A stretch of DNA of 64,000 nt, taken from Prolixibacteraceae bacterium (lineage in GTDB: Bacteria; Bacteroidota; Bacteroidia; Bacteroidales; Prolixibacteraceae). The stretch lies in NCBI GenBank assembly GCA_028282705.1, contig JANQHI010000038.1, positions 32,495 to 96,494 on the forward strand. Direction: 5' to 3'. Shown one piece after another: positions 55,303-64,000 of this stretch. How positions within the stretch are numbered: position 1 is the stretch's first letter; each line of letters begins with the position of its first letter. The position numbers and the translations under genes were made by a program. Below the pieces are notes generated by a model. That model saw only the letters and a list, made by a program, of their open reading frames with translations, was not told the origin of the DNA and did no database searches.

Positions 55303-57069
55303 TTAATATTTAGATAATGAAAACAGGAATTCAATGCCTCCAGATGGCACATTCCTAGCTGAAATTTCACCCTTATGTAATTGGATAGCATTTTTCACAA
55401 TAGACAGCCCAAGGCCAGTACCGCCTGCTTCCCTACTCCTGCCAGGGTCAATCCTGTAAAACCTTTCAAAAATCCTGGCTAGGTGTTCTTCAGGTATGCT
55501 TGTGCCTGTATTTGTGAATGAGAAGTAATAGTAATTATCATCCTGGTGATAATTATTAATGGTGATCTTTATGCCTTTCCCCCCATATTTAAAGGCATTT
55601 TCAATCAGGTTTTGAAAAATAGAAAAAAGCAGAGACTCATTCCCCCTCACCACAGTTCCATCTTTCACTTTAACAGAAAGTTTGATGCCTTTTTCATTCA
55701 ACTTATTAGCAAAACTTTCACATACCTCCCATACCATTTTCCTCAAGTCAACAGTGCCAAATTCATAAAGCTCTCCTGATTCTTCAATGTTGTTCAACAA
55801 TGACACATCATTTACCAAGCTTGCTAACCTTTCAGATTGGGTAAGGGCTTTGCCTAAAAAATATTTTTGCTTGTCTTCAGGAATTGGCCAGTTATCCAAT
55901 ATGGTTTCAAGATATCCACTTATTGCCGCAAGGGGTGTTTTTAACTCATGGGCTATGTTAGAAGTTAATTGTTGCTTCAATATCCTCCTCTTTTCAAAAC
56001 GGGTAATATCATTGATCATTATCTCAAAGCTTTTATCTGAGAAAATAATACTTTGGATTTTGAAATATTTTTCATTTTTAGAAACAATGTATTCAATTTG
56101 AGGGAGTTGGTCTGAATTAATTTCTACTTCAGATTTTAAATATTTATTCAAAAATTTGTTTAGCTCTTTGAATTCGTTCAGATTAAAAATCTTGTTTGAG
56201 GAACTTACTGCTTTTTTGGAAATGATGTTAATGTTCTGAATAAAGTGGCTATTTGACAAGGTTATTTCTTTTTCTTGTGAGAAAAATGCTATTCCTTCAT
56301 TAAGGGCGTTGAGGTGGCTAAATAGCTTATCCTTTTCAATGGTGAGATCATCCTTTGTAGATTTCAAATTGTTGTAAATTTGAATGATCTGATTACTTAT
56401 CACTCCCAGCTCATTGTCAGGAAAAGGGTTATCACTTGTAATGGGTTCGTTTTTACCTGCTTTTATTGAAAAGTCTTTTAATTTCGTGATCACTTCTCCA
56501 AGCCTTCCAGTAACAAAGAAAAGCACAACCCCAATTACTGTAAAAACTGAAGCTATGAAAAATATAAATGCCCTTTCTGCTTTCAGAAAGTTTTTAACTT
56601 CCACATTATAGATAATCGCAGTCCTAACAAAATAATCAGGATACCTTTTGGCATAATAGTAATACTCCTGTTTTGTTGTTGTTGACTTTCTAATATTTGA
56701 ACCTATAAGGTCATCTAGGGCTTTTTGGATTTCAGGCCTGTCAATGTGGTTTTCCATTAAAAGATAATCATCAACAAAACTATCATATAAAACCATCCCT
56801 TGTTTGTTCACTAAAGTTATCCTGATATTATCTTGTGGTATAATTTCACTCAATTCATTTATTCTGCTTGTATTATTTTGCTCAACCAGCTTGTTTTGCT
56901 CAATAAATCCATAAGTTATTTCTGTGATATTGTCAAGGGTATTTTCAAGTTGAGCTATCCTATAGTTTTTTTCCCTGTTATACTGGAAAGTTAGAATTGC
57001 AATAGTAAAAAGGATGAATACTACTATGAAATAGAAGAATATTTGCCCCCTAAATGAATTTCTAAGCAC
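55303..57069 (-). CDS. Sensor histidine kinase (PhoR-like)
   Basis: A 588-residue membrane kinase. Two transmembrane helices (about residues 10-28, and about 168-187, FIFFIASVFTVIGVVLFFV) flank a periplasmic sensor of about 140 residues; then HAMP-like and PAS-like regions, the H-box NIAHELKTPLAAISG (His374) and ATPase boxes (N: FQNLIENAFKYGG; G: GGTGLGLSIVKN). Start is GTG. It follows its response regulator by 24 bp on the same strand. Bacteroidota homologues are annotated PhoR or RprX; the phosphate link is from context. Confidence 0.9.
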   Translation of the reverse strand: MLRNSFRGQIFFYFIVVFILFTIAILTFQYNREKNYRIAQLENTLDNITEITYGFIEQNKLVEQNNTSRINELSEIIPQDNIRITLVNKQGMVLYDSFVDDYLLMENHIDRPEIQKALDDLIGSNIRKSTTTKQEYYYYAKRYPDYFVRTAIIYNVEVKNFLKAERAFIFFIASVFTVIGVVLFFVTGRLGEVITKLKDFSIKAGKNEPITSDNPFPDNELGVISNQIIQIYNNLKSTKDDLTIEKDKLFSHLNALNEGIAFFSQEKEITLSNSHFIQNINIISKKAVSSSNKIFNLNEFKELNKFLNKYLKSEVEINSDQLPQIEYIVSKNEKYFKIQSIIFSDKSFEIMINDITRFEKRRILKQQLTSNIAHELKTPLAAISGYLETILDNWPIPEDKQKYFLGKALTQSERLASLVNDVSLLNNIEESGELYEFGTVDLRKMVWEVCESFANKLNEKGIKLSVKVKDGTVVRGNESLLFSIFQNLIENAFKYGGKGIKITINNYHQDDNYYYFSFTNTGTSIPEEHLARIFERFYRIDPGRSREAGGTGLGLSIVKNAIQLHKGEISARNVPSGGIEFLFSLSKY

Positions 57070-57093
57070 AGTGTGATTATTTAAACTAATTTG

Positions 57094-57771
57094 CTAATGA
57101 AAACAATACCCATATCCCGATTTCCCTTTAATGTGTGAGCCATATTCCCCAATTTTTTTTCGTAAACGGGCAATGTTTACATCTACATTCCTTTCAGTCA
57201 CAATTACATCATCTTGCCAGATGCGTTTTAGTATTTCATCACGGCTAATATATTGCCCCATATTTTTTAATAGCAGTGATAAAATTTCATATTCCTTCCT
57301 TGTGAGGTTAATATTTTCCCCTGAGATATGAATAGTTTTTTTCTTTAAGTCAACTTTCAAATCTTTGAAAACTATTGCATTAGTATCCTGGTTGGTTTTT
57401 GCTCCTCTCTTTAAAATAACTTTGATCCTGGCTACTACTTCTCTAATTGAAAAGGGTTTTGAGATGTAATCATCCCCTCCCACATTGAACCCTGTTAAAA
57501 TATCATTCTCATCACCTTTAGCTGTTAAAAAAATGATGGGGATGTTCAGATTCATTTCTTTCCTGATGGTGTTGGCCAATTTGTATCCAGAAATCCCTCC
57601 CATCATAACATCAAGCAGTATCAGGTTAAAATTCCTCAAAGGTTTTTTCAATGCCTCTTCTCCTGAATATGCTATATCTATATCAAACCCTTCACTTTCC
57701 AAATTGAATTGTAGAATTTCACACAAATCCCTTTCATCATCAACAATCAATATTTTACTATTTTCTTCCAT
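57094..57771 (-). CDS. Response regulator, OmpR/PhoB family
   Basis: A 225-residue two-domain regulator: receiver with Asp54 (NLILLDVMMGG) and Lys in SKPF, and a C-terminal winged helix (INLTRKEYEILSLLLKNMGQYISRDEILKRIW, TERNVDVNIARLRKKIG). The length and the linker match PhoB-type activators. Likely partner of the kinase gene downstream. Divergent from the porin gene with 277 bp between starts, where four phased repeats lie. Confidence 0.9.
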   Translation of the reverse strand: MEENSKILIVDDERDLCEILQFNLESEGFDIDIAYSGEEALKKPLRNFNLILLDVMMGGISGYKLANTIRKEMNLNIPIIFLTAKGDENDILTGFNVGGDDYISKPFSIREVVARIKVILKRGAKTNQDTNAIVFKDLKVDLKKKTIHISGENINLTRKEYEILSLLLKNMGQYISRDEILKRIWQDDVIVTERNVDVNIARLRKKIGEYGSHIKGKSGYGYCFH

Positions 57772-57970
57772 GGTATTTTAAATTCAATCTGATTGGTTTT
57801 AAAATTGTCAGCTATTTTCAAGCATAATTATATTCAAATAAATTACTAAAATATTATTAAGATTTTATTAAATGAATTAAGGATTGATGTTATATAAATA
57901 ACAACATTGAAGCATATCGGCAATAGTATTTTAATTTCTTAAATATAAGATATTTATAAACATGTAAATG

Positions 57971-58014
57971 TTACATAATGATTACTATTATATTAAATCT
58001 TATTAATTTATATT
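57971..58014 (+). promoter_or_regulatory. Four 11-bp-phased TTA repeats upstream of the porin gene
   Basis: Rows TTACATAATGA, TTACTATTATA, TTAAATCTTAT, TAATTTATATT, each exactly 11 bp, running into the -7 element. Spacing is like PhoB/PhoP arrays. Three of the four rows begin TTA. Confidence 0.45.
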
Positions 58015-58016
58015 TG
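58009..58016 (+). promoter_or_regulatory. Putative -7 element TATATTTG (porin gene)
   Basis: Exact TAnnTTTG match, 32 bp upstream of the start codon, directly beside the phased repeats and without a clear -33 TTTG, as expected for an activated promoter. Confidence 0.55.
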
Positions 58017-58048
58017 CACCTGATGTTTTAAACATTTAATATAATTCA

Positions 58049-59041
58049 ATGAATTCTCGTTTTTTATCATTATTCTTGATTTTAATCTGTCCTGTCTTTG
58101 TTCATTCACAAGACAAAGAATTTGAACCAAAAGGAAAACCCTTTGCTACCATTTTCGCCAATTTTCACCAGGGAATAGGTGAATCAGATGATGCAGCTTT
58201 TGAGTTGGTACGCGGTTATATTGGATATGAATACCACTTCAGCCCGAAGTTTTATGCAAAAATCAATGTAGATATTGGTAGCCCCAATGACTTATCTCCT
58301 TATTCAAAGTTGCGCAGGTATGCTTATTTTAAAAATGCCTACCTCAGATACACTGAGAATAAACTCTCCATTGAATTTGGTTTGATCAGCCTAAAGCAAT
58401 TTAAAGTCCAGGAAAAAATATGGGAGAGGCGCTACCTGATGAAAACTTTTGCTGATGAATACAAGCTGGGTTCTTCTGCCGACCTGGGAATGAATATACA
58501 CTACCAATTTACTAAAAATATTAGCTGTGATTTTACAATGAGCAATGGGGAAGGTTACAACAGCCTTCAAACTGATGATATTTTCAAATACGGGATAGGA
58601 TCAACCATAAAGTTACCTAAAAACTTTACTTCACATGTTTTTTATGATTTTTCTAAAAATGACCTGACTGAATCTACATTGCTTTTGTTTACATCATATA
58701 GACAGGATAAAAAATGGAACATTGCTGGAGAGTTTGTTTATCGCTGGAATCATGATTGGCGTGAAAACCATGATATATATGGATTCTCTGTTTATGGCAA
58801 ATATTACCTAACCAATAAATACCAGCTATTTGCAAGGTATGACAAGTTGGAATCAAATATTCTGGAAGGTGAAGAAAACCCCTGGAACTTGTCAAAAAAT
58901 GGCAGTGCACTTGTTGCAGGTATTCAATACAGCCCTATTAAAAACATAAAGGTTGCACTGAATTACCATGATTGGGTACCATGGGCTGCAAATGATGGTG
59001 GAGAATCATACATATTCCTGAACCTTCAAGTTAAAATGTAA
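58049..59041 (+). CDS. Phosphate-selective porin O/P-like outer-membrane protein
   Basis: A 330-residue exported barrel. Signal peptide (FLSLFLILICPVFVHS). The pattern of beta-strands and the segments FELVRGYIGYEYHFSPKFYAKINVDIG, RRYAYFKNAYLRYTENKLSIEFGLISLKQF and KYYLTNKYQLFARYDKLESNI fit the porin O/P family of Bacteroidota. Ends with a beta-strand FLNLQVKM. In this family some members import phosphate or polyphosphate; phosphate-related context supports that here. Confidence 0.85.
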   Translation: MNSRFLSLFLILICPVFVHSQDKEFEPKGKPFATIFANFHQGIGESDDAAFELVRGYIGYEYHFSPKFYAKINVDIGSPNDLSPYSKLRRYAYFKNAYLRYTENKLSIEFGLISLKQFKVQEKIWERRYLMKTFADEYKLGSSADLGMNIHYQFTKNISCDFTMSNGEGYNSLQTDDIFKYGIGSTIKLPKNFTSHVFYDFSKNDLTESTLLLFTSYRQDKKWNIAGEFVYRWNHDWRENHDIYGFSVYGKYYLTNKYQLFARYDKLESNILEGEENPWNLSKNGSALVAGIQYSPIKNIKVALNYHDWVPWAANDGGESYIFLNLQVKM

Positions 59042-59053
59042 TTACTTTGAGCA

Positions 59054-60370
59054 ATGAAAAATAAAATTATACTATTCCTCTTTTTAGTTACAACTGTATT
59101 TGGCTGTAGGAAAAGTGATTATTTCCTGGAAGGCGAAACTGATACTTTCCGTGATAATGGGCAAGGTACAGGAAGTGTTACCTGGACAAAAAACCATGAA
59201 TACATATTGGAAGGCTTCGTATTTGTTAATGATGGGCAAACATTGACCATTGAAGCTGGTACAGTAATCAGGTTTAAAACAGGGCAAGCTGAAAATGCCA
59301 GTGCCTTAATTGTTTCTCGTGGAGGAAGGATCATAGCCAATGGGACCAAAGAAAAGCCCATTATATTTACTGTTGAGGGAGATGATCTTGAGGGGTCTGT
59401 GACAAAAGATGCCAGAGGTTTATGGGGAGGGCTTATCATCCTGGGCAATGCACCTATTAATATTGAGGGAGGAGAAGCGTCCATTGAAGGGATACCTGTT
59501 GAAGAGCCCAGGGGGATTTATGGAGGTAATGATGAAAATGACAACTCTGGAATTTTAAGATATGTATCCATCAGGCATGGAGGTACTAACATTGGTGAAG
59601 GAAATGAAATAAATGGGCTTACCCTTGGAGGTGTTGGAAGTGGCACTGAAATAGATTATGTTGAAGTAATTTCCAATGAAGATGATGGCATAGAAATATT
59701 TGGAGGCACAGTAAACATCAAGCATGCTGTTGTTTCAGGTTGTGATGATGATGCCTTTGATTATGACCTGGGGTGGTCTGGTAATGGGCAGTTTTGGCTG
59801 GGTATCCAGTCTGATTTCCTTGGAGATAATCTTGTTGAAGCTGGAGGTGGTATAAACCCAATTAATGGGTTACCCTATTCACTTCCAAACATCTTTAATG
59901 CAACAATTATTGGAAATGGTTCTGCTGGGCTTGGACATGCAGCTAAGTTTGAAAACAATGCTGGAGGCATATTTGCCAACTCCCTCCTGGTCAATAAAAA
60001 AGGTGGCATATCATTGCAAATAACTGATAAAGCTAATGATAGTTATAACCAGTGGCAAGAAGGAAGATTAGGTGTAAAAAACAACATCTTTTTTGAGGTT
60101 GGCAACTCTTCTGCAGAAAGCATTTTTGAGCTAAATGGGGTTTATTCTATTGAAGAAAAAAATGCCTGGGTAAATAGCTTTAATATTTCAGGTAATGAAA
60201 TAAAAAATCCAAAAATTGACTGGCAAAATTTAAATTTTGTTCCTAAAGAAAAATTAAAAGGAAATCTATTTGGTTATCCTGTTTCATGGTTTCAGATTGT
60301 TGATTTTAAAGGAGCATTTGGAGAAGATAACTGGATTGAGGGTTGGACTTTGCTAACTGAAGATTTGTAG
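59054..60370 (+). CDS. Beta-helix lipoprotein, copy 2
   Basis: A 438-residue lipoprotein (lipobox VFGC, Cys18) and close paralogue of the 53476-54972 gene but lacking its Ig-like domain. The helix region begins with VTWTKNHEYILEGFVFV and DGQTLTIEAGTVI, continues with RGLWGGLIILGNAPI and the shared SIRHGGTNIGEGNEINGLTL, and ends with GEDNWIEGWTLLTEDL. Starts 12 bp after the porin gene, so the two are likely one transcript. Function unknown; surface-exposed binding is plausible. Confidence 0.82.
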   Translation: MKNKIILFLFLVTTVFGCRKSDYFLEGETDTFRDNGQGTGSVTWTKNHEYILEGFVFVNDGQTLTIEAGTVIRFKTGQAENASALIVSRGGRIIANGTKEKPIIFTVEGDDLEGSVTKDARGLWGGLIILGNAPINIEGGEASIEGIPVEEPRGIYGGNDENDNSGILRYVSIRHGGTNIGEGNEINGLTLGGVGSGTEIDYVEVISNEDDGIEIFGGTVNIKHAVVSGCDDDAFDYDLGWSGNGQFWLGIQSDFLGDNLVEAGGGINPINGLPYSLPNIFNATIIGNGSAGLGHAAKFENNAGGIFANSLLVNKKGGISLQITDKANDSYNQWQEGRLGVKNNIFFEVGNSSAESIFELNGVYSIEEKNAWVNSFNISGNEIKNPKIDWQNLNFVPKEKLKGNLFGYPVSWFQIVDFKGAFGEDNWIEGWTLLTEDL

Positions 60371-60393
60371 GAAATTTAATGATTATATAAAAC

Positions 60394-60433
60394 AAAAAGA
60401 GCCTGCTTTAATTGAATGAGCAGGCTCTTTTTT
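60394..60433. terminator. Bidirectional terminator
   Basis: AAAAAGAGCCTGCT/AGCAGGCTCTTTTTT with an 11-nt loop, between convergent genes; T-runs on both strands. Confidence 0.9.
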
Positions 60434-60451
60434 ATTCAATATTTAGAGTTC

Positions 60452-62725
60452 TTATTCTGTCTTGCTCTTAATCGATTCTGTGATAAAATCTCTATGAGCT
60501 TTCAATAAGTTAACCATATGCATTAACAAATTCTTGGTTTCACTAATGATATTGAAAAACAAGAGTGAATTCCTGGTATTGACCTCAGCAGCTTTTATGC
60601 GTTTAATCTGTGTTTTTTCAAGTTTAGATAAATCATCAACCAATGTATCTCTCTTCTGGATTAATTCTTCAAGCTTTTCAAACTTGCCTTCCTTGGTCAG
60701 GTGTAAAGCAAAATTCAGTATCTCATCAATTTTATTGGTGAGCTCATGTAAATTTTCCACCTGTGGCTGAATAAAAGGCTTGTGTTGATTATCAAAATGC
60801 TCAAATAATGGTTGCACCAAGAAATTCAGTGAATGTGCCACTTCCCTTTGGTAATCTACTTCCTGCACGTAATAGTGCCCAGAATCAACCTCATCCTGAA
60901 ATTTAGCTAGTGTTTTTAATACTTTTGCTTTCAGCTTTTTGGATTTTACATTCAATTCATCCTTCAATGCTAACCCTTCACGCAAATAGCTCCTGTCTTC
61001 TTTGATGAATCCATTAATGCAAATTGAGAATATCTTGTTAGAAGCAATGATTGTAGAAACCACTTGCTTGGTGGATTTTTCCATTACTTTTTCAATAGGA
61101 GTCTGTTCAATGGCTGTTTCTTCCTCTTCTTCCATTTTTTTAGCTGAACGTCTCTTAAACATTACCTGGGTCCTCATCACTATAAATATGGCCAAGGCAA
61201 TGAATACAAACACCATAAATTTACCTCCTGCAGTAATTAACCATGCAATCAATGCAGAAACTGTAAAGGCAATGAATGCAGTAAGGAACCATCCTCCAAT
61301 TACAGCAAAAACACCTGAAACCCTGTAAACTGCACTTTCACGATCCCATGCCCTATCAGAAAGAGAAGTGCCCATGGCAACCATAAAAGTAACATACGTG
61401 GTTGATAAAGGTAATTTTAGAGATGTCCCTATTGAAATCAGGATACTTGCTACCACAAGGTTTACAGCAGCCCTGATCTTATCAAATGCAGGCCTTTTGG
61501 GGTCTTCTATTTTACTTACTGGCTCTTGCTTGAACCTCCTATCAATACCTCTTGAAAAAGCAGATGGCATTACATTTACCAAACCTTTGTTAAATTTTAG
61601 TGCACTTCTAACCATCAAGCGTGCAACTATGGAAGAACCAAACCTTTCTGACCCTTCTGATTGGCGCCCAAGATTTACTTCAGTTTGGGTAACAGCTTGT
61701 GCTTTTTTAGACAAGATCAGTGTAACCACCATCACTAAACCAGAGATCAGAAGCATATAAACAGGAGTACCTACTTTCCCTGAAAGCATTTCCATTGAAA
61801 ATCCATCAGCAGCTACTCCTCCTGAAGCACTCCATGCCTGGAATGATTTAAATCCAGCTATTGGAACCCCAATAAAGTTAACCAAATCATTTCCAGCAAA
61901 AGCCATGGCTAAAGCAAATGTCCCTATCAAAACAATAACCTTCAAGATATCAACCTTAAAGATGCTCTTCAGGACTTCCATGACTATTGTCCATCCTATA
62001 AAACTGAAAAATAAGAGTGTTACTGTATTATGTTTCACATAGTCTTTTAGTGTTTCTCCACTTTCCACTGTTAATTCAGCATAAGAAGACCCTTTCATCC
62101 CTTTGATCAAGATAAAATAGGTGATGGCTGCAATAGCAACCCCTCCAAACATGGAACCAAAGTATTTGAGTGACACTTTGTACTGGAAAGTAAATATCAG
62201 CCTGGCTATATATTGCACAATAGCACCTACTGAGAATGCAATTACAACTGACAATAAAATTCCAGTGATAATTGCCAGGGCTTTGTCTGAATTGATGTAA
62301 TTTGACAATTCCAACATGGTCCCTCCCATGCTTTTGATCTTGATGATTGACACTGCTACTGCTGATCCCAGCAATTCAAAAACAATTGAAACTGTGGTTG
62401 AAGTAGGCAACCCAAAAGTGTTAAACATGTCCAACAAGATCACATCTGTAATCATTACCGCAAGGAATATGACCATGATCTCGGAAAAGAAAAACATATC
62501 AGGATGAAAAATTCCTTTTCTGGCCACCTCCATCATGCCACTTGAAAATGTTGCTCCAACAAGTACTCCAAGGCTGGCAATAAGAAATATTAACCATTTT
62601 GGAGCTGCCTTTGAGCCTATTGCAGAATTTAAAAAATTAACAGCATCATTACTGACACCCACAATCAGGTCAGAAAATGCTAATGCAAAAAGTACTACAA
62701 CTAAAATTAAGTAAAAATTCCCCAT
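60452..62725 (-). CDS. Inorganic phosphate transporter (PiT) with PhoU-like C-terminus
   Basis: A 757-residue membrane protein. The N-terminal 500 residues hold two PHO4 repeats with the signatures FSDLIVGVSNDAVNFLNSAIGSKAA and FAGNDLVNFIGVPIAGF, and GLPTSTTVSIVFELLGSAV / KLPLSTTYVTFMVAMGTSL. From about 540 the soluble tail is helical and PhoU/DUF47-like (SFLREGLALKDELN, LFEHFDNQHKPFIQPQVENLHELTNKIDEIL). The tail is typical of Bacteroidota PiT proteins and may tune transport. A TATATTTG lies 25 bp upstream and phased repeats 59 bp upstream. Confidence 0.93.
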   Translation of the reverse strand: MGNFYLILVVVLFALAFSDLIVGVSNDAVNFLNSAIGSKAAPKWLIFLIASLGVLVGATFSSGMMEVARKGIFHPDMFFFSEIMVIFLAVMITDVILLDMFNTFGLPTSTTVSIVFELLGSAVAVSIIKIKSMGGTMLELSNYINSDKALAIITGILLSVVIAFSVGAIVQYIARLIFTFQYKVSLKYFGSMFGGVAIAAITYFILIKGMKGSSYAELTVESGETLKDYVKHNTVTLLFFSFIGWTIVMEVLKSIFKVDILKVIVLIGTFALAMAFAGNDLVNFIGVPIAGFKSFQAWSASGGVAADGFSMEMLSGKVGTPVYMLLISGLVMVVTLILSKKAQAVTQTEVNLGRQSEGSERFGSSIVARLMVRSALKFNKGLVNVMPSAFSRGIDRRFKQEPVSKIEDPKRPAFDKIRAAVNLVVASILISIGTSLKLPLSTTYVTFMVAMGTSLSDRAWDRESAVYRVSGVFAVIGGWFLTAFIAFTVSALIAWLITAGGKFMVFVFIALAIFIVMRTQVMFKRRSAKKMEEEEETAIEQTPIEKVMEKSTKQVVSTIIASNKIFSICINGFIKEDRSYLREGLALKDELNVKSKKLKAKVLKTLAKFQDEVDSGHYYVQEVDYQREVAHSLNFLVQPLFEHFDNQHKPFIQPQVENLHELTNKIDEILNFALHLTKEGKFEKLEELIQKRDTLVDDLSKLEKTQIKRIKAAEVNTRNSLLFFNIISETKNLLMHMVNLLKAHRDFITESIKSKTE

Positions 62726-62749
62726 TATTTTTTATTTGTATTAACCTGC

Positions 62750-62757
62750 CAAATATA
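62750..62757 (-). promoter_or_regulatory. Putative -7 element TATATTTG (PiT gene)
   Basis: Exact TAnnTTTG on the minus strand, 25 bp before the start codon. Confidence 0.5.
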
Positions 62758-62783
62758 ATCCACTTACAGGCTTTAAGGGTCTT

Positions 62784-62827
62784 TATTACATTAATTAAAT
62801 ATTAACTAAGTATGAAATTACTGTTAA
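62784..62827 (-). promoter_or_regulatory. Four 11-bp-phased TTA repeats upstream of the PiT gene
   Basis: Minus-strand rows TTAACAGTAAT, TTCATACTTAG, TTAATATTTAA, TTAATGTAATA. Same period as at the porin and lipoprotein promoters. Also lies upstream of the divergent kinase gene. Confidence 0.45.
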
Positions 62828-62890
62828 TAAACATCTGATATAAAATTTGTTATAAATTTGGCTCATGTTTTAACATGAATGGACTAGGAT

Positions 62891-63928
62891 ATGAAAACAT
62901 TAACAGCAAAACAATTTTCAGCCATAATAACATCTTTATTAACAGCAGATTTATTGTTTTTTTTACTGACTAAACACTTCTTTGAGATTGGATGGTTGGC
63001 TTTGCTCATGGGAGTTATCTTACTCTCTATTATCACTTATTTTGTGGTTAGCTTTCTACTAAAGAAATCATACAATAAACAATTTTACCCTGCTTCTGTT
63101 ACCATCCAAAATCCACCCACTAAAAAGAAAAAAACACTGCTCAGTGAAGATGAAGATATTGATGTTGAAAAGTGGACAAAAAAACAGATAAAAGAGCTGG
63201 AACGCCTAAAAGACCTTGAAAGATACAGGAAAGAATTTGTTGGCAATGTTTCGCATGAACTAAAAACACCTATTTTCAATATCCAGGGTTATATCCTTAC
63301 CCTGCTAGAAGGAGGGATTGAAGACCCTAATATCAATAAATTGTACTTGCAACGCACTGAAAAAAGCATTGATAGGATGATTTCTATTGTTGAAGACCTG
63401 GAATCCATCACCAGGCTTGAATCAGGTGAATTAAAATTGCGTTTCGAAACTTTTAATATTGTCAAACTAGTTGAAGATGTATTTGAGCTGGAGCAAATGC
63501 TGGCCAATGAACTCAAGATCAACCTGGAAATTGAGGACAAACCCAGCAGGCCTATAATGGTGCATGCAGACAAAAAGAAAATAATTGAAGTTTTATCAAA
63601 TTTAGTGCTAAATGCCATCAAATATGGCAAAAGAAAGGGCACTGTAGGTGTTTCATTCCTTGATAGTAAAGATAAAATAGTAGTTGAAGTAAAAGATGAT
63701 GGTATTGGCATAGACAAAAAGGATCTGCCAAGGATTTTTGAACGGTTTTTCAGGGTAGATAAATCACGTTCAAGGGAACAGGGGGGAACAGGGCTTGGCC
63801 TCTCTATTGTAAAGCATATTATTGAAGCCCATGGGCAGGTAATTAATGTGAAAAGTGAATCGAATGTTGGCACTACTTTTACTTTTTCATTGGATAAAGC
63901 AAAAAAGTTGTCAAAAGTTAAATTGTAA
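62891..63928 (+). CDS. Sensor histidine kinase, PhoR-like, small form
   Basis: A 345-residue kinase with two transmembrane helices near the N-terminus (about 10-26 and 34-57) and almost no periplasmic part, then a charged linker, the H-box VSHELKTPIFNIQG (His122) and ATPase motifs (VLNAIKYGKR, GGTGLGLSIVKH). A short sensor region is typical of PhoR proteins that read the transporter state inside the membrane. It is divergent from the PiT gene, 165 bp between starts. Its response regulator is not in the window. Confidence 0.88.
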   Translation: MKTLTAKQFSAIITSLLTADLLFFLLTKHFFEIGWLALLMGVILLSIITYFVVSFLLKKSYNKQFYPASVTIQNPPTKKKKTLLSEDEDIDVEKWTKKQIKELERLKDLERYRKEFVGNVSHELKTPIFNIQGYILTLLEGGIEDPNINKLYLQRTEKSIDRMISIVEDLESITRLESGELKLRFETFNIVKLVEDVFELEQMLANELKINLEIEDKPSRPIMVHADKKKIIEVLSNLVLNAIKYGKRKGTVGVSFLDSKDKIVVEVKDDGIGIDKKDLPRIFERFFRVDKSRSREQGGTGLGLSIVKHIIEAHGQVINVKSESNVGTTFTFSLDKAKKLSKVKL

Positions 63929-63976
63929 AAAATGATAGTATGGAAACAAAAGTAATCTTTTTGACTCTCCCTCTTT

Positions 63977-64000
63977 TCCCTCTCTACGCGTAGAGAGGGA
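63977..64000. repeat. 24-bp perfect palindrome at the window edge
   Basis: Arms TCCCTCTCTACG and CGTAGAGAGGGA meet without a spacer; preceded by CTCTCCCTCTTTTCCC. It resembles the border of a dispersed intergenic repeat, cut off by the window end. Confidence 0.6.

Overview
The window reads as a chromosomal segment of a low-GC Bacteroidota bacterium, most likely gliding and Cytophagales-like. The support is direct: gliding and type IX secretion (T9SS) genes (gldH, sprE/porW, porX), a secreted protein with a T9SS sorting domain, a TonB-dependent receptor with a carboxypeptidase-like N-terminal domain, promoters of the Bacteroidota form TAnnTTTG, and weak Shine-Dalgarno signals. Housekeeping genes are extremely poor in CpG: by eye, 33016-33687 contains none. 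Arginine is written mostly as AGG/AGA. I found no tRNA, rRNA or CRISPR array.

Layout. 1-12 kb: the 3' part of ispG, an outer-membrane barrel protein, a frameshifted lipoprotein, a flavin reductase, an M3 peptidase, an OsmC protein, metG, a HAD phosphatase split by an in-frame stop, then a compact run of LD-carboxypeptidase, YraN, YjbR, C1 peptidase and S4 protein. 12-16 kb: an acyl-carrier-like protein lacking its serine, an acetyltransferase, and an operon of three exported cyclophilins, the third fused to a degenerate trypsin-like domain. 16-19 kb: a HAD phosphatase and the methionine-salvage pair mtnA/mtnP. 19.5-26 kb: a T9SS cargo protein and a hydroxyproline-catabolism cluster with a divergent AraC regulator and a chorismatase/RidA-like protein. 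26-34 kb: HU/SPOR protein, galE, rfbB, an ATPase, a Tat-exported amidase, a cysteine-rich protein and pgk.

34.5-45 kb: holB-ricT-gldH-trmB-ATL-mrp, then sprE and porX. 45-49 kb: a Mla-type lipid transport ATPase and permease, a mannose-1-phosphate guanylyltransferase and two small secreted proteins. 49.2-50.2 kb: an IS982-like insertion sequence with perfect 18-bp inverted repeats.

50.5-64 kb looks like a phosphate-acquisition region: TonB receptor, two paralogous repeat-rich lipoproteins, a PhoB/PhoR-like two-component pair, a phosphate-porin-like outer-membrane protein, a Pit transporter with a PhoU-like tail, and a second PhoR-like kinase. Three upstream regions carry 11-bp-phased TTA/TAA repeats that could be response-regulator sites. 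The phosphate assignment rests on gene content, not on experiment.
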